Assembly: GCF_011040495.1 (NCBI RefSeq)
Contig: NZ_CP049037.1
Location: 1,612,001-1,676,000 of the forward strand
DNA: 64,000 nt
Origin: Pseudohalocynthiibacter aestuariivivens
GTDB taxonomy: Bacteria > Pseudomonadota > Alphaproteobacteria > Rhodobacterales > Rhodobacteraceae
Reading direction: 5' to 3'
The notes beneath the pieces are model-generated. The model was not told the DNA's origin, did not search any database, and saw only the letters and a program-made list of their open reading frames with translations. A program made the position numbers and the translations under genes. This document shows positions 56,444 through 64,000 of the stretch, one piece after another (position 1 is the first letter of the stretch; each line of letters starts with the position of its first letter).

Positions 56444-56466
56444 CTTGGCCTCCTCTTGCGATGGAA

Positions 56467-56527
56467 GGTGGGCTGAAAGCCCACCCTACATCTGGATCGT
56501 TGCCGTAGGGTGGGCTTTCAGCCCACC
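56467..56527. repeat. Perfect 23-bp inverted repeat between atpD and atpC
   Basis: The 23 bases at 56467-56489 are exactly complementary to 56505-56527, with a 15-base spacer. Each arm contains its own small hairpin (GTGGGCT-GAA-AGCCCAC and its mirror), so the RNA can form one long stem or two short ones. The arms resemble extragenic REP-like elements. The element lies inside a highly expressed operon and starts 24 bases before atpC. Confidence 0.95.
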
Positions 56528-56533
56528 ACTTGC

Positions 56534-58851
<2,318 letters not shown>

Positions 58852-58869
58852 GTGCCCTTGTCCTTTCCC

Positions 58870-60408
<1,539 letters not shown>

Positions 60409-60969
60409 TTATCCGACCTCTTTCATTGAATTCTGGAGGGAAGAGAGCTTGGATCGGATCGACGTGTCGATCATCTTCGAGCCCACCTTTACGATAAGAC
60501 CGCCAATGAGGCTTTCATCAACGGTCGCATTGATTTTAACATCCTTGCCGACGCGTGCCTTCAGCGTCTTGGCCAGTTTGTCACTTTGTGTCTTGGTCAG
60601 CGCCTTGGCGCTGGTGACGTCGGCGGAAATCTCGCCCTTTTGGTCTGCTATGAGCGCGCGCAATTGCGCGATCAGCTGCGGCAACACGAACAGGCGACGC
60701 TTTTCAGCCATTACGCCCAGTCCCTGCGCCAGTGCTGCAGACAGTTTCATCTTCTTCGCGACGGCGGCAATGGCTTTGCCTTGATCATCGCGGCTGATCA
60801 CCGGGCTGGAAATGACTTCGCGCAGATCGGCGCTGTCATCCATTGCGGCAGCCAGGTCATCGACACCGGCCTCAAGATCAGAGAGTTTCTTGGTCTCCTG
60901 AGAGAGCTCAAAAATCGCCGTCGCATAACGCTCGGCGATACCAGAGGAAATCGAAGCTGGTTCGGACAC
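60409..60969 (-). CDS. atpH: ATP synthase F1 subunit delta
   Basis: A 186-residue delta subunit linking F1 to the peripheral stalk. The N-terminal helical domain starts SEPASISSGIAERYATAIFE, and the C-terminal part includes VNVGKDVKI-like KARVGKDVKINATVDESLIG, then GLIVKVGSKMIDTSIRSKL. I chose the GTG at 60969 because GGAAGGG lies 6 bases upstream; the GTG at 60975 would touch that site. It is the first gene of the atp operon and abuts atpA. The F0 genes are not in this window. Confidence 0.95.
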   Translation of the reverse strand: MSEPASISSGIAERYATAIFELSQETKKLSDLEAGVDDLAAAMDDSADLREVISSPVISRDDQGKAIAAVAKKMKLSAALAQGLGVMAEKRRLFVLPQLIAQLRALIADQKGEISADVTSAKALTKTQSDKLAKTLKARVGKDVKINATVDESLIGGLIVKVGSKMIDTSIRSKLSSLQNSMKEVG

Positions 60970-61449
60970 GTCCACCCTTCCGACAGTTAGGCCCCGGTAT
61001 CCGACGCATGGTTTGCGTCTCCGGGGGCGTTTGCAAGCACCAGAGCACTCATATCACTGTAATCCGGCGTGGGTCTAGCAGAGCCTTCATTCGCGGGCAA
61101 GTTGCTATACGGCGAAGCAAGAAGGTTGTTAATCATTAATTATCAATAACTTAACAAACATGCGACCGTTTGAACCATATTTTCAGACACAAAAACTCAT
61201 GTTTTTGTCGGCATTTCCCGATTCCTGCATCCACGCTGCGTATTAATCGAGGCGAACTGTTATCGCTACCACACGCATCGCTGCCGGTCGCTTCCTTTCT
61301 CAATGCACCTCCACCCGGTTCGACGCGCCACAGTGGAGGGGGATTCGAATGCTTGCAGCGACGACTGCCCCAACACATCACAGCAACAAACGTCACAGCA
61401 CCAGATGCACCTTCCCCTTGAGCAGACCACCCTGAAACAGATGGCCCGG
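60970..61449. other. Leader of the atp operon and intergenic region, no gene seen
   Basis: About 480 bases without a credible gene between atpH and the methyltransferase gene. The half next to atpH should hold the atp promoter; TTGCCC and TAGACC with 17 bases between them on the minus strand are a weak candidate. Around 61120-61160 it is AT-rich with several TTAA tetramers, none at the 7-base spacing of CtrA. Short frames near 61170-61600 show no family resemblance. Confidence 0.55.
60992..61026 (-). promoter_or_regulatory. Leader hairpin upstream of atpH
   Basis: CCCCGG (60992-60997) pairs with CCGGGG (61021-61026), enclosing a second stem GACGCA/TGCGTC (61003-61008 with 61014-61019) and a 5-base loop. 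The structure ends about 10 bases before the atpH ribosome binding site in the RNA. It could be a 5' stabiliser or a translational control element; that is inference. Confidence 0.5.
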
Positions 61450-62196
61450 CTATACCGGTTTCACCTCCGGCTTGGCCGCGGGTTTCAGCACTTCCAGCGG
61501 CTTGCGCACGGTTGCCTTCAGTCGTCGCCCACTGGGGGCCTGCACCCGCTTGGTGGCCTCCACCATCAATACTCCGCCCGCTGCAATAATAGATAGTGAG
61601 CCGCCCATCCGTTCCCACATGCCGGCGGTCTTGCGCCAGAACCGGCGCGCACTGGGCGGCTGATAGAGCGTGGTGATATGTCGCTCGGGCAGAAAATTGT
61701 GCCCTTTCAGCTGTGCCTCCAGCTGGGTCTGCGAATAGGGGCGACCAGACCCAAACGGCGTGACGTCACTGCGCGACCACAGGCCCGCACGGTTGGGCAC
61801 CACGAACATCGCCGATCCGCCCGGCCCCAGCACGCGCCAGCATTCCTCCAACAGTTCCGATGGCCGGTCGCTGGCCTCCAGCGCGTGAATCACCAGCAGC
61901 TTGTCCACATGTCCGGTTTCGAGTGGCCAATGCGTTTCGTCGCACAGCACGCTGACATTCGGCATACCCTGAGGCCAGCCGATTACGCCCTGCGGTGCGG
62001 GCATCAGCGCGATCACGCGCCGGGCATCTGCCAGATAGGGCCGCAGAAACGGCACGGCAAAGCCAAACCCCACGACCGTCTGACCCTTGGCCTCAGGCCA
62101 GAATTCCAACAGTTGCTCGCGCACGGTTTTCTGTGCCGCGCGTCCCAATGCGCTGCGGTAATAGAAATTACGAAGTTCCTGCACGTCGAGATGCAT
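61450..62196 (-). CDS. Class I SAM-dependent methyltransferase next to gloB
   Basis: A 248-residue methyltransferase of the Methyltransf_11 type. The SAM loop is divergent ([19 protein letters not shown]), while the later part [20 protein letters not shown], then [20 protein letters not shown] is typical. The N-terminus begins [20 protein letters not shown], a pattern shared by a family adjacent to gloB in many alphaproteobacteria (from memory). The C-terminal tail is basic and Pro-rich ([20 protein letters not shown]). Substrate unknown. Divergent from gloB. Confidence 0.85.
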   Translation of the reverse strand: MHLDVQELRNFYYRSALGRAAQKTVREQLLEFWPEAKGQTVVGFGFAVPFLRPYLADARRVIALMPAPQGVIGWPQGMPNVSVLCDETHWPLETGHVDKLLVIHALEASDRPSELLEECWRVLGPGGSAMFVVPNRAGLWSRSDVTPFGSGRPYSQTQLEAQLKGHNFLPERHITTLYQPPSARRFWRKTAGMWERMGGSLSIIAAGGVLMVEATKRVQAPSGRRLKATVRKPLEVLKPAAKPEVKPV

Positions 62197-62279
62197 TGCA
62201 GACCGGTCCCTGTTCCGTCACTCTGATGTTAACGCGAACCCAATCGCGGTAAAACCGCCAATAGACCCGGATACCTCAT

Positions 62280-63047
62280 ATGCCTCTCGAAATTCTGACC
62301 ATCCCCTGCCTTGCCGACAATTACGCATTCATCGCCCATGATGCGGATAGCGGCGACACGATGGTGGTTGACGTACCCGAAGCCGGCCCGATCAAGACCG
62401 CACTGGCGGATCGAGGCTGGACATTGAGCCATGTACTGCTGACCCATCACCATGCCGATCACGTACAGGACCTGCCCGACTTGCTTGCATCACACCCGGC
62501 AAAGGTGATCGGCGCAGCCGCAGATGCGCATCGCCTGCCGCCGCTCGATCTGGCGGTGAACGATGGCGATACCTTCACTTTCGGCGGGCATGACTGTGAG
62601 GTGATGGATGTCTCCGGTCACACCGTTGGTCATATCGCGGTGCATATCCCCGACGCGCAGGCGGCTTTTACCGCCGACAGTCTTATGGCGCTGGGATGCG
62701 GGCGCGTATTCGAGGGAACGTTTCATCAGATGTGGAACAGCCTGAGCAAACTAGCAGCACTCCCTACCGACACGACTATTTACTCCGGCCACGAATACAC
62801 CCGCGCCAACGCAAAGTTCGCGCTCAGCATTGACCCCGACAATCCCGCACTTATATCTCGTGCAGCCGCTGTTACCGCTGCCCATGATGCGGGACGGCCA
62901 ACTGTTCCTTCCAACTTGGCCGAAGAATTGGCCACCAACCCCTTTTTACGCCCCTCAGATCCGGCCATCCGGGCCGGGCTTGGGATGCTCGATGCCTCCG
63001 ACGCGGACGTCTTTGCCGAGATCCGAACCCGCAAGGATCGCTTCTGA
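62280..63047 (+). CDS. gloB: Hydroxyacylglutathione hydrolase (glyoxalase II)
   Basis: A 255-residue metallo-beta-lactamase-fold enzyme that splits S-lactoylglutathione to lactate and glutathione, the second step of methylglyoxal detoxification. The metal motif is VLLTHHHADHVQD (H56, H58, D60, H61). Then come GHTVGHIAVHIPDAQ, FTADSLMALGCGRVFEGT and SGHEYTRANAKFAL. The C-terminal NPFLRPSDPAIRAGL forms the glutathione-binding domain. It fits the glutathione-dependent defences encoded at 11.9-14.0 kb. Confidence 0.96.
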   Translation: MPLEILTIPCLADNYAFIAHDADSGDTMVVDVPEAGPIKTALADRGWTLSHVLLTHHHADHVQDLPDLLASHPAKVIGAAADAHRLPPLDLAVNDGDTFTFGGHDCEVMDVSGHTVGHIAVHIPDAQAAFTADSLMALGCGRVFEGTFHQMWNSLSKLAALPTDTTIYSGHEYTRANAKFALSIDPDNPALISRAAAVTAAHDAGRPTVPSNLAEELATNPFLRPSDPAIRAGLGMLDASDADVFAEIRTRKDRF

Positions 63048-63206
63048 AATCTGAGTCAAATTCAGCACGACACAGAAAAATCCGGCAAAAGTGATCGGAA
63101 ACAGACAGAAAAGCCTTGAAGCTGAGACGGTATCGACCAAACTTTAATGTTATCAGGCCATGGTCGCAGGCAAATCGCCGGGCCGGAAAAAGAAGGAGCA
63201 CCAGAC

Positions 63207-64000
63207 GTGCCTTCATTCTCGACAACACTTGAACAGTCCATTCACGCGGCACTGGCGTTAGCCAATGCCCGTCAGCACGAGTTCGCCACGCTGGAACATC
63301 TTCTGCTGGCTCTGATCGACGAACCCGACGCGGCCCGCGTTATGAAAGCATGCAGCGTCGAAACGGAGGAGTTGCGCACCACACTGGTAGATTTCATCGA
63401 CGACGATCTGTCGAACCTCGTGACCGACATCGAAGGATCCGAAGCGGTGCCTACCGCCGCCTTCCAGCGCGTCATCCAGCGCGCCGCGATCCACGTCCAG
63501 TCGTCGGGTCGCACCGAAGTGACCGGTGCCAACGTGCTGGTTGCCATCTTTGCCGAACGCGAGAGCAACGCCGCCTACTTCCTGCAAGAGCAGGAAATGA
63601 CCCGCTATGATGCGGTCAACTTTATCGCCCACGGAGTCGCCAAGGACCCCGCATTCGGCGAGGCCCGGTCAGTCTCTGGCGCTGACGAAGAAGAACAGAA
63701 TGCCAAGATGGACAGCGATGCCGTCGAGGCGGGCGAATCTGCGCTGGCAAAATACTGTGTCGATCTGAATGAGAAATCACGCCAAGGCGATGTGGATCCG
63801 CTGATCGGTCGCGATAGCGAAGTCGAGCGGTGCATTCAGGTACTCTGCCGCCGCCGCAAAAATAACCCCCTGCTGGTCGGTGACCCCGGCGTTGGCAAGA
63901 CCGCCATCGCCGAGGGACTCGCGCGCAAGATCGTCTCGGGCGAAACACCCGAAGTGCTGGCCCGCACAACGATCTTTTCGCTCGATATGGGCGCTTTGTT
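63207..64000 (+). CDS. clpA: ATP-dependent Clp protease ATP-binding subunit ClpA (3' truncated by window)
   Basis: The first 264 codons of an AAA+ unfoldase that feeds ClpP. The N domain is seen as PSFSTTLEQSIHAALALANA, then RQHEFATLEHLLLALIDEPD and SSGRTEVTGANVLVAIFAER, then a linker of acidic residues. The first AAA module begins at GDVDPLIGRDSEVERCIQVL with Walker A in LVGDPGVGKTAIAEGLA. The GTG at 63207 is the start, with AGAAGGAG 8 bases upstream. It continues beyond the window. ClpS, its usual adaptor, is not seen immediately upstream. Confidence 0.97.
   Translation, partial: MPSFSTTLEQSIHAALALANARQHEFATLEHLLLALIDEPDAARVMKACSVETEELRTTLVDFIDDDLSNLVTDIEGSEAVPTAAFQRVIQRAAIHVQSSGRTEVTGANVLVAIFAERESNAAYFLQEQEMTRYDAVNFIAHGVAKDPAFGEARSVSGADEEEQNAKMDSDAVEAGESALAKYCVDLNEKSRQGDVDPLIGRDSEVERCIQVLCRRRKNNPLLVGDPGVGKTAIAEGLARKIVSGETPEVLARTTIFSLDMGAL

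Noticed and set aside
61120..61160. Several TTAA tetramers near the start of the atp leader, as a CtrA site
   Set aside because: The spacings are not 7 bases; the region is simply AT-rich.
61151..61618. Short open frames between the atp leader and the methyltransferase gene
   Set aside because: They have no ribosome binding site or family resemblance, and they overlap the end of the better supported methyltransferase.

Overview
The window is a gene-dense, GC-rich chromosomal segment with about 75 protein genes on both strands. It has no CRISPR array, prophage, complete insertion sequence, rRNA or intact tRNA. Gene content and style point to a marine alphaproteobacterium of the Rhodobacterales (Roseobacter group). 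The evidence is a five-gene atpHAGDC operon, an rsfS-rlmH-gpmI-envC-ctpA-rppH block, an HvrA-type H-NS-like protein, DUF3576, DUF2794 and DUF2161 proteins, a CIRCE-controlled groESL, a CtrA-like TTAA-N7-TTAA box, and GTG/TTG/CTG starts. The genus cannot be fixed from the sequence alone.

Layout. 0-9.4 kb: end of a glycosyltransferase, an acetyltransferase, a lipoprotein, a PLP-homeostasis protein, an H-NS-like protein, an L,D-transpeptidase, a divergent pair that together resembles the two halves of MnmC (wobble-uridine modification), a drug/metabolite transporter, a soluble lytic transglycosylase and dapA. 9.4-20 kb: a tRNA-like remnant, a NYN-LOTUS RNA-biology protein, Lrp with azlCD, two glutathione enzymes (YghU type and formaldehyde dehydrogenase), small conserved proteins, a LysE exporter, a methyltransferase, NlpC/P60 plus leucyl aminopeptidase, and carbonic anhydrase. 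20-27 kb: a MuiA-type envelope protein, asd, an MFS transporter, a histone-deacetylase-like amidohydrolase and MscS. 27-33 kb: the rsfS to rppH block, closed in part by a strong terminator. 33-40.6 kb: MltB, a WYL regulator with a divergent DUF1801/EamA group, an orphan PhnM coupled to a secreted hydrolase, Nudix, EamA and GNAT genes. 40.7-46.4 kb: groESL with CIRCE, an orphan gene behind a CtrA-like box, TraB/GumN, DUF2161 and a DHH pyrophosphatase. 46.5-52 kb: a HAD hydrolase, MaoC, DUF4242 facing a LysR gene, ribF, YcgN and threonine aldolase. 52-55.9 kb: a decayed stretch with one reading frame broken by a single TGA, a hydrolase/isomerase pair, prs and an H-type lectin domain protein. 56-64 kb: the F1 ATPase operon, a methyltransferase facing gloB, and the start of clpA.

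Most of this is housekeeping DNA and no classic defence or mobile island is visible. Many products act on the cell wall (L,D-transpeptidase, Slt, MltB, NlpC/P60, a LytM-like factor without visible zinc ligands, CtpA). Others serve translation and RNA metabolism (MnmD/MnmC halves, RsfS, RlmH, RppH, NYN-LOTUS) or energy and central metabolism (ATP synthase, GpmI, DapA, Asd, Prs, RibF). The items most worth a second look are the apparent CTG start of rsfS, the split and divergent MnmC halves, the perfect 23-bp inverted repeat between atpD and atpC, the nested dyads in front of the LysR gene, the CtrA-like box before an unknown gene, the NYN-LOTUS protein, and the TGA-interrupted frame near 52.4 kb.
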